From Diploscapter coronatus (Eukaryota > Nematoda > Chromadorea > Rhabditida > Rhabditidae): a stretch of 64,000 nt of DNA. Location of the stretch: NCBI GenBank assembly GCA_964036155.1, contig OZ038422.1, forward strand, positions 1,488,001 through 1,552,000. The letters are read 5' to 3'. The notes beneath the pieces were generated by a model. That model was not told the origin of the DNA and did no database searches. It saw only the letters and a program-made list of their open reading frames with translations. Below are positions 24,581 to 51,678 of the stretch, one piece after another; positions within the stretch are counted from its first letter, which is position 1, and every line of letters begins with the position of its first letter. The position numbers and the translations under genes were made by a program.

Positions 24581-25209
24581 CAGCTTTATCCTCGTTTACC
24601 CCCACATCCTTGGGGAGTTCGGCGCACAGAATCATGTCGCCTTATCGCAAGATTGTCATCATTTGCCCATTTCTCTGGCAATCTGGGTCCGAGCTTAAAT
24701 AATAAAGACCAAGAATTGTGGTGTTCTTGTAAATTCGCCTAGTTTTGTTTTCATATAATTCAGGCTTTAATAATAATAATAAGTCCTAAATATGAGAATA
24801 TTGCAAAATTTACGCATTTCTTTATGAAACAAGGTGAACTTTATTAAGAAAATATCCGTACTTTTTTCAAATTTAAATCCGAGCTCAAATAATAAAGGGT
24901 CCAGAGTTGTCAGAATATTGTACAAATTCCTCTAGTTTACCATTAAACGGATCAATTATATCTATATAATAGTTTATTTGTTTTTTTTTAAATCGTTAAC
25001 TTATTTCTGTAATTCGTAGACTTTAAGATGAATAATACTCATAAGATCCAGAATTGCGTATGCTTTTGTCAGCGTTGTGATAAATACACAAATACTCTGA
25101 ACGTGCTGCGTGCGGTTTTATGGCTCAATTTATTACCGCAATATTCTTTCGCCATATTTGGATTATCTCGTGCAAAATATAGGCGAAAACTTCACTTATT
25201 TATAACTTT

Positions 25210-25308
25210 TGGTAAAGCGGAAAAAGACCCAAATTTCAATAGTTTTGCCATTAGGATATAGAGTTGGTAGGGAAAATTGGGGTTCGTTACTCATTGGATT
25301 TGGGGGTT
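25210..25308. repeat. family D inverted-repeat element, copy 2
   Basis: Shares AATTGGGGTTCGTTACTCATTGG-like sequence and the interior TTTCAATAGTTTTGCCATTA block with the cuticlin intron 1 element. The left terminal repeat is partly eroded. Confidence 0.65.
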
Positions 25309-25574
25309 TTTCCGAAATTGCATAAATTTCATGCATTTTTAAATTTAAGCGATGATTTGATAAAGTTTAACATGTGTGGTGAATTTTTAAGAAGTCGCAA
25401 TTTTGCGTGAGCCGGCAGCACATTAGTATGATTAGCGAAGTGTGAGTGACATCTCTTGGCTTAGGAACTAGGCCCCGCCCCCTATTTCTCCAATTACACA
25501 CACGCACATTTAACCTCCTCCTAATCGCGATCCGCGCACTTTGCCAACAATTCAAATATCCTTTATTCTTAAAG

Positions 25575-25702
25575 GCAACCTGGACAATTCGTTACGTCGC
25601 TACCTACGAAATAGTATGGGGAAAAGATCTGTCCCTAACCTTGTCTCATACCCTCAACTATGGGGCAATGAAGTAGCGAGTGGCGGAAATATCCGAATTG
25701 CC
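25575..25702. repeat. CGAAATAG-family hairpin element
   Basis: The outer arms GGCAACCTGGACAATTCG and CGAATTGCC pair, and the inner block TACGAAATAGTATGGGG is the family core. Middle arms (GTCGCTACC and AAGTAGCGAG) also pair. Confidence 0.75.
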
Positions 25703-26994
25703 ATCCTTAAACATATCCACACCTTTTTCGACGCTTAATTCTTAATTTCGCATGCAAAATCGATAGCGCGAGTATTCCAACGGCTTAATACTGCCTTTGT
25801 TAGGTAATTCCAATATTTTTCGAGAGGCTTCCTTAAAAATATGAGCATTTTGTCGCACTTAGCTATGCTCTGCTTTAAGGTGCATTTTTGAGATAACTTC
25901 GGGAGATTATTCAGTCATAAATCTGCGCCCTCTCGTTTAAATAACCCGATTCCGAAACTCCTTACCCGCTTCTTTCTCCCTCGTCCATAATTCAAGAATT
26001 AATGCCCCGAAGATGGGAAAGGAAGGGAAGCCCTCCTTCTTCATTCGCAAATTCAAAACTCTGAATTCAGCTCGTCGAATTTATGCTTCACATAACTCGT
26101 ATAGGAATTTGATTAAAACTAAAACTCGTGCGTTCGAAAATAATACATGTTATTCTAAGCAATGTGGATTAGGTACTCTCTTTTACAAGTCGCTCCTCTT
26201 CTTGTTACTTACAAATTCTTGTCCTTGCCTTTTCTTCTTTTCTGTCAAAGCAGCTTATGACTTTCGCGTGTGAATTTCTAAATCTACACGAGTAATTTGT
26301 TATTCGGCCGGCAGCAGAAGTACTCGCTACTCGATATTCTCGTTGTCAAAAGAATTTTTGCAAGCTTTACAATTTCTGATAAGAATAGCCGCAAATTCTT
26401 CCATCCCTAACTCGATTTGATCAAACTTGAATCGCGCAGAAATTTACGAGTGAGTGGCGGTTTGTCAGACTTTTGAATCCCGCCGCAAAGTCGGAAGGAA
26501 GTGAAGAGGCGCGAGGGGCGAATTTATGCAGATTGTGACCATTTTGGGTCGTTTGAATGCGCTTTTGGGCATAAAAGGCCTCATGTTAAATGTTTTAGTC
26601 TATCATTTTGGAGTCCTTGTGACCTCTCGAGCCTTACTCGAGCTTCTCCTCGAGTATCATTGACTTGTCTTCCAGGCAAAAGCCAGCAACATCTGCTATT
26701 TATGCGCTTTTCCCTCCAAGCCCATTTATGTCCTATCCATACAATGCCTCTGAGACACATTCGAGTTCGAGTATTTTATCCCTTATCCGGCAAATGCGCG
26801 CATAGTTTCACAACTTTACAATTCCCGGGGGATGTTCGTGTTTTTCAAGTTCTCCGTTCAAATCATCGGTGCTCAACGATGACGGATGACCTGGGAAGGG
26901 AGTGGCTAGGCGGCCAAAATGGCCTAATTGGACCCTGGGGAGGTGGCTCTGCGAGGATAGGACTGAAGTTGTGTCTATGATATGCTCTATATTT

Positions 26995-27126
26995 TGGTAA
27001 CTGAGGATAATTCGTTACTTTGCTACCTACGAAATATCATGGGAAAAGATCTCTCTCCTAACCTTGCCCTATACTTTCAACCATGGGTAACAAAGTTACG
27101 AAGTAACGAATTATCCGAATTGTCTT
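26995..27126. repeat. CGAAATAG-family hairpin element
   Basis: GGATAATTCGTTACTTTG pairs with AAAGTTACGAAGTAACGAATTATCC-type sequence at the far end. The core reads TACGAAATATCATGGGAAAAG. Confidence 0.8.
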
Positions 27127-27156
27127 ATATTTGAATGTTTAAGCCTGGATAATAAG

Positions 27157-27348
27157 CCGATCTAGGGAGAATTTTCGTAAAGCGAAAATAAACTATATAG
27201 GGGGTAGATCGCACAAGCGAATCTATATTATTAGAGTAGAACTCAACAAAATTCGGTTAATTACAGGCTGGAATGATACATTTTTAATCAAATGTACTGG
27301 GGGTAAGCAGCAAAGGGCCTCTGATGATCGTCCTCCTTAGGTCTAGTA
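27157..27348. repeat. CCTAGGG-ended element, copy 1 (family B)
   Basis: Ends read GATCTAGGGAG and CTCCTTAGGTCT. The interior shares ATAAACTATA...GGGGGTAGATCG and TATTAGA with a second copy at 61238-61439. Confidence 0.7.
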
Positions 27349-27869
27349 ATAACATTCGACTATTCCCTTATTGTTTGTTCACGTGTCTCCCCGTCTATTC
27401 AGTTAGTCATTCACCGTTGAGCCCAACCCCAAACCTTAGCCACTCAATTCTAGAATTCTAGCTTTTCCATTGTTTCGATATGCGAAGTCCAGCCTCTGAA
27501 TTGACCTTTTCAAGCGAATTTCAATAGAGCGACGTTTTAAATGCCGTGTTCTAACTTTTCCTCCGCAGAATTTTTGAGGGCTTCTCAAATTCGTACCTCA
27601 ACTTTGTCTGTACCTAAATTATTGCCATGCCTGAATTATATCTGTCAAATATTTTCCCCTCTTAAAACCCTTATTTTAGCGTTACGGATTTTTCAAATCC
27701 CCTCGAAATCCCTCGTAAATCTCTCATATTTTTCGTTATCGTCTCGGATTTCACCGGCTATCTACCTGTGCTCCCTCGCTGCATTCCCTAGCACCTCAAG
27801 TCCATTCGCATTCAGTTCATTTAGCTCTGCACAAGTCAGGAAAGTCGTAAATTCCTGTGTTTGGCCGCA

Positions 27870-30800
27870 ATGCGGCTCGCAGCATTGACTGTCTGCGTGG
27901 GCGTTTTCATCCAAATTCGGAAAACCGAAGCAGTGAAATGCCCCAGAGGATGCTCTTGTGATGGTCAGTTTTCCAGCAAAGAATGAAATTATTATGCCTA
28001 TAATGTAAAGTATGCTCCATTGATAAATATCGGCATCAGATTTAGCAATGGAGCACATTTATCTTTTTTATTAGAGAAGATGTCTTTAAATCAAAGATTT
28101 AGGATCGATTTCTATGTCCTGCAACGAGTTGTCGAAGGAAGAGTCATCGGAATTCCTATCAGCTCTATCCTCAGATGGGTTCAAGGATTTACAATCCCTA
28201 ACAATATCTTCCACAAGTTTTATTCAATTAGACCATTTACCAGCGTTAAGTTCGTTAAAGTATGCGTTACATTTAAATTTCTTTTACTCAAAATGTATAT
28301 TTTAGAAGTCTAATATTTGAAAATTGTTCATCGATATCGAATAACGAAGAATGGAACATTGAGAGGGATAAGTACTTCAATTTACGGGTATTTGCAGCAC
28401 GGTATAGTGGATTGGAGGTAAAATAAGTTTATATAAATTAAAAAAAAAAATCAATACTTTTAGCAAATTTTCCGATCGATCGTGACTGCAATGCCGACTT
28501 TGGAAGAGCTTGATTTAACCGGGAACAGAATCGTATCTCTTGGAAGCGAGTCATTGCATTTGCTCAGATTGCGAAAGCTCGTCCTAAGGAATAATCAGAT
28601 CGAGGTTCATCAAAAACGCTTAACTTTATAAGTTATTTATAAATATGTTTCAGGGCCTTGGCATGCATATTCTAAGATATTTGCCGCAATTAGTGGAATT
28701 AGATCTAAGCGGCAATGCTATGAGGAAAATTGTGGTATAATTTAATTAATATTGAACTTTATATACAAGTTTAAATCTAAGACAAGTGATTTCTCTTCCT
28801 CTGCCACTTTAAGGATGATAAACCTAAGCCGAAACGCTATTGAGTCCATCGAATGCGACACGAGTTTGCAAATGCTATCGGTAAATAACAATTTCAACCA
28901 ATGCAAATCGAGTTTTCAAATTTATAGCTCGAAGCCCTGGATTTAAGTGGTAACAAATTGAGGAACATTCCCGGGGACGCTCTTAAGAACATGGAAGAAC
29001 TGGTATTTTTGAATCTGAGTGGAAATCCGATTGAAATCCTTCGTCAGGCCGCTATACAACTGCAGAATCTACAGGTATCAATCAACATTTTAGCGATAAG
29101 CTGAGTCCATGCAATACTTCATAGTTTTATGGGCGTGGTCGTTCTTTCTCATTAGACCTATTCAAATGGAGAGAAAGAATGAACTCCGTCCATTATTTAT
29201 TGCGACATCGCATCGTTTCATTTATTCAACAAAGTGTCGCTAATCTTTTTTTCGCTTTCAGATTCTGGATTTGTCAAATACTCCAGTACGGGTGCTCGAG
29301 GCAGGTTCTCTGGCTTTCGCTCCACGTCTACACACAGTATCTTTCGCCCATTCTTCCCAACTTTCCTTCGTTTCTCCGCGAGTTCTCGGAAACACCTCCC
29401 TTCTGTTCAGTCTCAGTCTAGCCAATACGGGTTTAAAACGGATCTCGTCCGATTTGCTCGGCAAAATTTCGAGGGTAGCCAAATTTCTTAGGATTTATAA
29501 GAATGGAGAAATTTAGATAAATCTATCTGGAAACAGGTTGGACTGTGCCTGTCTTCTCGATGAGCTAGAATCCATGAGCACGACAACAGTGGTCGATTGG
29601 GATGACGCTACCTGCGTCACGAAGAGAGGCGCTATTGTCAAGTCGGATCTTGATTTTTAAAATAATTATATACTTTTTATTTTTAGATTATCCGACCTGT
29701 CATCAAGCACACTTTCTTCCGACGAATTTTGTCGTCCAGAACTAATCCTGCCTTTCGGAACTCAAGTCTCAGCTACAATTGGACAGTCATTCAACATTTA
29801 CTGTGCCGCTGGTGAAGATGAGCAAATTTACTGGGCCGTACCGAAAAGCGACAGAGATATTTTGGCCAAGGATCCTGAGGTCCATTTTTAATTATTGAAA
29901 ACGAAGAATAGTTTTTTTTTCAGATATCCGATAGTCAGAGAAAGCTGGATTACTTCACGAGTTCTCTGCTTGAACCTACAGGAGCAGCCATGCCGATAAG
30001 GCAACGAAGATTAGCTACGAGTGAATATTTTAGGTGAATACATTTTCTAAAAAAATATTGCAAACTGATGATGATTTGATTTTCAGATTTGATGTAGTTT
30101 TATCATCCGATGAGGGCGATTACGAATGTATTGCGAAAAGAAATGGGCATTCGGTTAGAAGGAAAATCAAGTTAACAGTCAATCAGCCGAATATCACGCT
30201 AAATGCAACGCATGTCGGAGTTACTTCGGTGTACCTATCATGGAATAAAAATCTGCAGGTCGATGCAGTCGATAGGTATTCAGCTAATTTTAACACGCAT
30301 AACTTTAAGTTGAATATTGTAGAGTAGCATTACAAGTCCTAACTCATAGTGGCGACGACTTCAAAAGAGAAGTTCAACTATCATTGTTCAACCTTTATTG
30401 CAGCTATAATCTAATAAGTCTAATACCGGACAGGGTAAGTGGTGCATTTTAATTCGTCATATCAAGTTCAACGTTGAGAAATTTAGGCATATGTGATTTG
30501 CCTTCGTTGGTTGCTATCTGACGAAAAGATGTTGATCTATGAGACTTGCATAACCGAAAGAACAAAGCCTATCCGGTCTTTCTACGATACGTTCGGGTTC
30601 GAAACGATTATTGGGTTGTCGTGTGCACTACTTCTACTTGCGCTATACTGTTGTGGAAGTTGCTTATGCGCAAAGTTGCGGATTTTGGCTACGGCTAAAC
30701 GGCAATCAAAACTGGCTCAATCCGTTTCCGGTCAATCAATCCTAAGTCATTCGGCTTCGAATTCAGACAGTGTTACCTACGAGAATTTTCAACTGCAGGT

Positions 30801-30919
30801 AAAATTCAATATTTCTATTTTAAATTTAGACTTAAACAAGCATTCAGAGTTGCGCTTCGACAGCGTTTCTCGGTAATGGAACGCACCGTTCCAGAAGTAG
30901 TGAGAAGTGTCAGGCTTAA
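27870..30919 (+). CDS. LRR-Ig-FN3-like single-pass membrane protein
   Basis: Fifteen exons (27870-27963, 28103-28259, 28306-28417, 28464-28604, 28654-28734, 28770-28880, 28928-29074, 29262-29474, 29517-29641, 29687-29879, 29924-30033, 30087-30275, 30323-30434, 30487-30798, 30848-30919) give about 722 residues. A signal peptide is followed by an LRR N-cap (CPRGCSC), leucine-rich repeats with LEELDLTGNRI, LVELDLSGNAM, LRMINLSRNAI, LEALDLSGNKL and LVFLNLSGNPI, and a Cys-rich C-cap (LDCACLL). An Ig-like domain (FNIYCAAG, IYWAVP, DEGDYECIAK) and an FN3-like domain follow. The membrane helix is IIGLSCALLLLALYCCG, with a short Ser-rich tail. The order LRR, Ig, FN3, TM matches LRFN/LRIT-type adhesion receptors, which act at the cell surface in neurons, but orthology is not established. 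The intron 28735-28769 is only 35 nt. Confidence 0.85.
29118..29190. repeat. hairpin element with CTTTCTC/GAGAAAG arms, copy 1 (family C)
   Basis: TTCTTTCTCATTAGACC...GGAGAGAAAGAATG forms a hairpin beside TTTTATGGGCGTGG. The reverse complement of 61712-61800 carries the same blocks (GTTTTATGGACGTG, GTTCTTTCTC, GAGAGAAAGG). It lies in an intron of the LRR receptor gene. Confidence 0.65.
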
Positions 30920-31428
30920 ATTAAATTTATTTTTTAAATCTCAATACGAAAATTTTGCCATAGTTCAGTTGTTTACGGGTGCGAGTTGATAAGTTTAGAT
31001 TTTTATTATATCTTTTTCATTTATATAAATTATTATGACAACGAAGATTTTGCAACAATAATTTTAAATTTCAATATGAAAAGAGGCTCTCTGAAACAAA
31101 AAATACCTAGGAGTTAAGTTTTTATGACCAGTGAATTTGCAGTGCAAAAAGTATTTAGTTAAGACACACGTGAATTTGTGAAGAATCTCACGAAAAAGGC
31201 GGTTCGGAGAAAAAGGAAAGAAAGATTCTGTGATAAGTGACGAGGAGAAAGGGATAACAAAGATAACGAAGTTCAAGAGGTTTAGCTGAGAATGAATGAG
31301 ACAGACGACCGAACAAGGCGCAGATACAACCCAAAGTAGAGCGAAAAAGAGCACCACATGTCTTTTCCAGAAACAAAGAATGTCACCTTAGATCAATTTT
31401 AAGAAGTGTGAAGAAAATACCTATAAAA
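30920..31428. other. convergent 3' spacer
   Basis: About 0.5 kb between the stop of the plus-strand LRR receptor and the stop of minus-strand calumenin, so it holds two 3' UTRs. AT-rich, with no exon seen. Confidence 0.5.
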
Positions 31429-32597
31429 TTACAACTCAGCCGGATCGTGCTTCTGCAATTGCTCTCCGTAGTCGGTGGCCTGAGATCCGACGAAAGTGTC
31501 ATAGTGCTCGATGACCTCCTCCTTCGACAGCTTTCCATCGTGATTGGTGTCAGCGATTCCGACCAGATGTCTGGCCTCGGCCTCAGCGTGGTCGAATCCG
31601 GCCGGAGCGATCCAATCCCTCATCTCTTGCTGCAAGAATAGTCATATGCCTCTAAACTCGACGATAGTAGTTACCGTGTCCAATTTTCCATCTCCGTTCT
31701 TGTCTCTGTGGTCCTTGAACATATCTCTTTCGGACTGAACCCAATCGGGCTCCTTTCCATTCAGCTCGGGGTAGTCGTCCTTCCTGTACATGTCGCCGAT
31801 GTACTCTTCCAAATCCACGACGCCGTCCTTGTTCTTGTCAATGTCTTCAATCGTTTCCTGGATTTTCAAAAACCTAGCAAAAATTGGTTTCTTTAAATCC
31901 TACAGTGACGACGATATCCCTCATGTGCTCGCAATCCTCGGGGTGCATGAAGCAGCCGTACTCAGTTCGGTCGAGGGCACCATTGGAGTCGTAATCGGCC
32001 ACACCCCAGCGTCGCTCGTCCCTGGTGATCATCTTCTGGTACTCGGGCGAGATCTCCTGTCCCTCGCCAGTGGAGTGCCCATACACCATCTCTCTGTAGT
32101 CGGGCCACTTCAGCTTTCCATCCACGATCTTATCGTCCTTGTAGTGCTTCCACGTCCTCTCGACGTCGTTATTCACGTATCTGAATTCGTCCAGCTGTGA
32201 CTGATAACCTAAGACATCTTCTTACCGCTTCTGCATAAAATTGATATGGTCCTTCAACTCGTTCTCTTCCACATATCCATCGCCGTTTGCGTCCATTTTT
32301 GGGACGAGCAGGCTGAAACTCAAAAGCTTTCTTTAAGAAGCCGGAAAACGTCATACGCGAGCTTCTCCTTCGATTTTTCGGGGGTCATCTCATCGAATTC
32401 GGCGGCGGTATCCTTGCCCAGGAACTGCTCGTGATCGTACTTGGCATTGTGGTCTTTTCCCTGAAGTCCTCCTTTCAGAAAATGCGATATTGGAACAGAA
32501 ATTCTACCTTCAAATGTTCTGCATCCTGTGCTGGGTCCAAGCTGTGATGCCCGGCGTAAGCGACGGTCGCCACGAGGCAGAGAACGAGGAATTTCAT
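31429..32597 (-). CDS. calu-1: calumenin / reticulocalbin (CREC family) EF-hand protein
   Basis: Six exons (32597-32508, 32460-32357, 32312-32226, 32180-31904, 31857-31675, 31629-31429) give about 313 residues, the usual calumenin length. The signal peptide is [20 protein letters not shown] hallmarks are [31 protein letters not shown] and [11 protein letters not shown]-hand loops seen are [12 protein letters not shown], a degenerate second loop, [36 protein letters not shown] and [12 protein letters not shown], so about six hands. Family members buffer calcium and assist folding in the secretory pathway; in C. elegans the calumenin gene affects cuticle and muscle. The C-terminus KHDPAEL resembles an H/KDEL retrieval signal with two extra residues. 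An acceptor AG lies 15 nt upstream of the ATG, consistent with trans-splicing. Confidence 0.92.
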
Positions 32598-34350
32598 GTC
32601 GATTAAACTACCTAAAGTCCGAATTACATTTCGAAGAACCGAAGAGAATCGGGCAAATCGATCGATAGGCCAAGATCCCTTTAGCAGCGGACTCGCTCAA
32701 AGTCGAGAAGGAGAAAGGAAAAGGGGGGAACTAAGTGGAATAAGTGGAACGTGGGCAAAATATGATGGAAGATGAGGAGTGGGCAGAGAAGGCGGAAAAG
32801 ACGGGTGACTGACTGCGCGAAGAGAAACGAATTGACCCCTGGCAAACAAGGGCCAAAGCAAATTGAAAAGGACGGCGACGAATTATCGACTATCGACTAT
32901 TTGAGAATCAAGAGTTTCAAAAACAACGAGCAAAAAATTCAAGGTGAGATTGGGTTTATTGTAAAGTAGCCACACAGAGGCAGAGAGAAAGAAAGAGAAG
33001 TGACCCGATAAATCCGAAGAAGAATAAGAAAGGGGAAGGGAAAGAAGAGAGGAAAAGAGCGAAAGAAAACGGGAACAGTCGATAGAAAGACGTGCTGGGC
33101 CAGCTGGAAGAGTGAGAGGCGAGTGAATATATAAACAATCCTGGACACCACAACAAGTTTGCGGCTCTATGTGGAAATGCCAGGCCCGGCGATCCAAATT
33201 CGGGATTTTTATTTCAAAAACCCGACTCCGAACTTCGACTTGCAAATGTTGAGGCGTGCCAACAAAACGAATGACGACAAAGACCACTTAGGGCAAAATT
33301 AGGCAGTCTTTTGACTGCGCTGCGCTGAGTTGGAAGTCGATTTCATCGGTGTGACTGCAAAGCGGCTGTCATTTACTTTCTTCCCCCCACCCCCCCTTCT
33401 CCCTTCAACTCTCCTCGTCTTGACAGTTTTGCACCGAGATTACGAGTGAACCACACAAAGTAGACGCTTTCAAATGCCAAATATGAGCGCTTTGATAAGA
33501 AGTTCATATTTGGAACTTCAAGGAAAGCATGGAGACTTTGATGGGGAGAGGAATATTTCGACCTAAAGAAGGATATTCCAGATCGAATTTCCAATCAGAT
33601 AGAGGGCAGATGGACAGACAGAAGTGGACACAGGGCCTGAAATAGGGGTCATTGAAGTAAGAGAACTGGCGAAGAGGAGCGCAGAGAGTGTAATGAGAAG
33701 AGAAGAGAAGAAATATAGAGGGAAGGGCAGGAGAATCTCAGACTTTGGACACGTGTACGAAGCGACTGGCGGGAATTTTCGAGAACTAGCTAATTGCAAT
33801 CGGAAAGCGAACATTCTTTGGCAGAAAAATACGAATATTGGCTGATACCTGAGACTAACATGTACTACGCTAAAAAAATTGATAAATACTTTATTTCCAG
33901 TAGAAATTTCAGTTAACGGTTGATTTGGGACAGCATATGAAAGCGAATTTTGTCAAGTAGAACAGAGAGTCATCACAGGAAGAGTCCGAGTTGATAGAGT
34001 GATAGAATGCGAGATATGAAACGCTGAACAACAATCTCAAAGAAATTTGTAAAAGTGGGGGAATCATCATCATGAACAAAATTTCATAGAATCACAAGTT
34101 TAATAGCCGAATATGTCCGATTAAAACTGAAAGAGATGAAGTACTAAAAGCTTAGATTCACTGGAGATGAATAAATGAGTGAATATACGACTTTGATCAG
34201 GGCTGGACAGAGTTTTGTCTTTGTCATTGAGCGTTTTGTTGGGGACTTTGCCTTCAACTTTGACTTTGGGGTCCGGGAAAACTGAAACTTGTCTTTAACT
34301 TTGTTGTTTGTTTGTTTTTTACTTTAGTCTTCGGCCAGCCGCGATTTCGA
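32598..34350. other. calumenin upstream region and PI4K2 3' flank
   Basis: Purine-rich on the plus strand (GA-rich runs at 32700-33110 and 33600-33740). It contains the calumenin promoter region and the 3' flank of the type II PI 4-kinase gene. No exon with splice support was recognised. Confidence 0.4.
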
Positions 34351-50638
<16,288 letters not shown>

Positions 50639-51678
50639 AAGATAAAGTGTAAATGGTTGACTGTTATCTGTATCGGTGTTCTTATCACCACTTGCTGCGT
50701 GTTACAATGCAAAGTGCACTTTACACTTTATCTTTTAATGATATAAGTGTCAATAGCCTTTAACTATATGGCTATTAGGTAGTCATTTTTAAGTTATATA
50801 AACCGTGAATCGTATACCTGAATTATCGCGACTCTTGCCCGTATGTCGAATAGGGTCCATTCGAATAATTTTGAGCAGCAACTTCGAGCCGGAAAGGCTG
50901 TAATTCCATAGTTCGCACGTGTAGTAATTGATTTATGGACGAAATATGTGAATTAGTCAAGCGAGGACGATAAAATGTGGATTTGGAAGGTATTTCGCAT
51001 GAAGAGAAAGATACTCTACAAAGATAAGCGAATTCTTAGGGACATGAAAAGAAAGCGAATAATTTTGAAAATGCTTGGAGAAATTGCGAGAATCGACTGC
51101 CTGAATGTGTTGAGAATTAATAAGCACATTGGATATATTTAGAAACGATGAAAAGGAGTCAGTCAAGGCGTTTAAAGAAGAAGGAAAAGAAGCTGCGCGA
51201 GTCTGCGCCCTCTCGTTTGCCTTATTTCTTTCTGCGAGGCTCCGTTTCTTTGCATTTACTGCGTCATTTCTGCAGAAGTATCGCACACTTTTCTTGCAGA
51301 AGGATGGATAAATCAAGCACACTCTTTGAGAGCTCTCTATCTCTCTCACTTAGCTGATTATCGATTGGATTTAGGGGAATCTATACAGCAATCCAGTCTT
51401 TGTGTAACTGGAATTATCACTAATCATTTTATCGATCTTTTCCGTACTTAATGATTATTATGTTATTTCGAAATCTCTAAAATTTAAATGTATGACCATT
51501 TAAATCTCAATAGATCACGACTGGAACTGGAATCGAATGTTTGCGTTTCGATTTTTCAAGTGCTCCTTACTCATCTCTTTGATTATATTTATTCGATTGT
51601 TACGCTTGTACAACTTTTAAAAGTAACGGGTTTTATTGGTTTTTTTCAAATTTAACAATTTGAGGTAGGCCATTTTGG
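50639..51678. promoter_or_regulatory. divergent upstream region of PI4K2 (-) and SMYD (+)
   Basis: About 1 kb between the divergent PI4K2 and SMYD start codons. It must contain at least one promoter and possibly a shared one. It holds a purine/pyrimidine mixture and no supported exon. No specific factor site can be named. Confidence 0.4.

Larger units (their letters stand above)
23613..27869. other. intergenic region with microsatellite and hairpin repeats
   Basis: Spacer between cuticlin and the LRR receptor gene. It holds a CCCT-type microsatellite at about 24537-24580, family D copy 2 at about 25210-25308, two CGAAATAG hairpins at 25575-25702 and 26995-27126, and a CCTAGGG/CCTTAGGT-ended element at 27157-27348. 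Open frames seen here are pyrimidine-rich and unlike known proteins. Confidence 0.5.

Noticed and set aside
24323..24742. 139-codon plus-strand open frame
   Set aside because: It runs through a CCCT microsatellite giving Ser/Leu/Pro repeats and has no conserved motif.
26501..26980. 159-codon plus-strand open frame
   Set aside because: Composition is unlike the neighbouring genes, with no domain and no splice signals; likely chance.
31708..32434. Several plus-strand open frames over the calumenin exons
   Set aside because: They are antisense shadows of GC-richer coding exons.
51129..51357. Overlapping Arg/Lys/Phe-rich open frames between PI4K2 and SMYD
   Set aside because: Low-complexity, mutually overlapping in several frames, and not linked to exons on either side.
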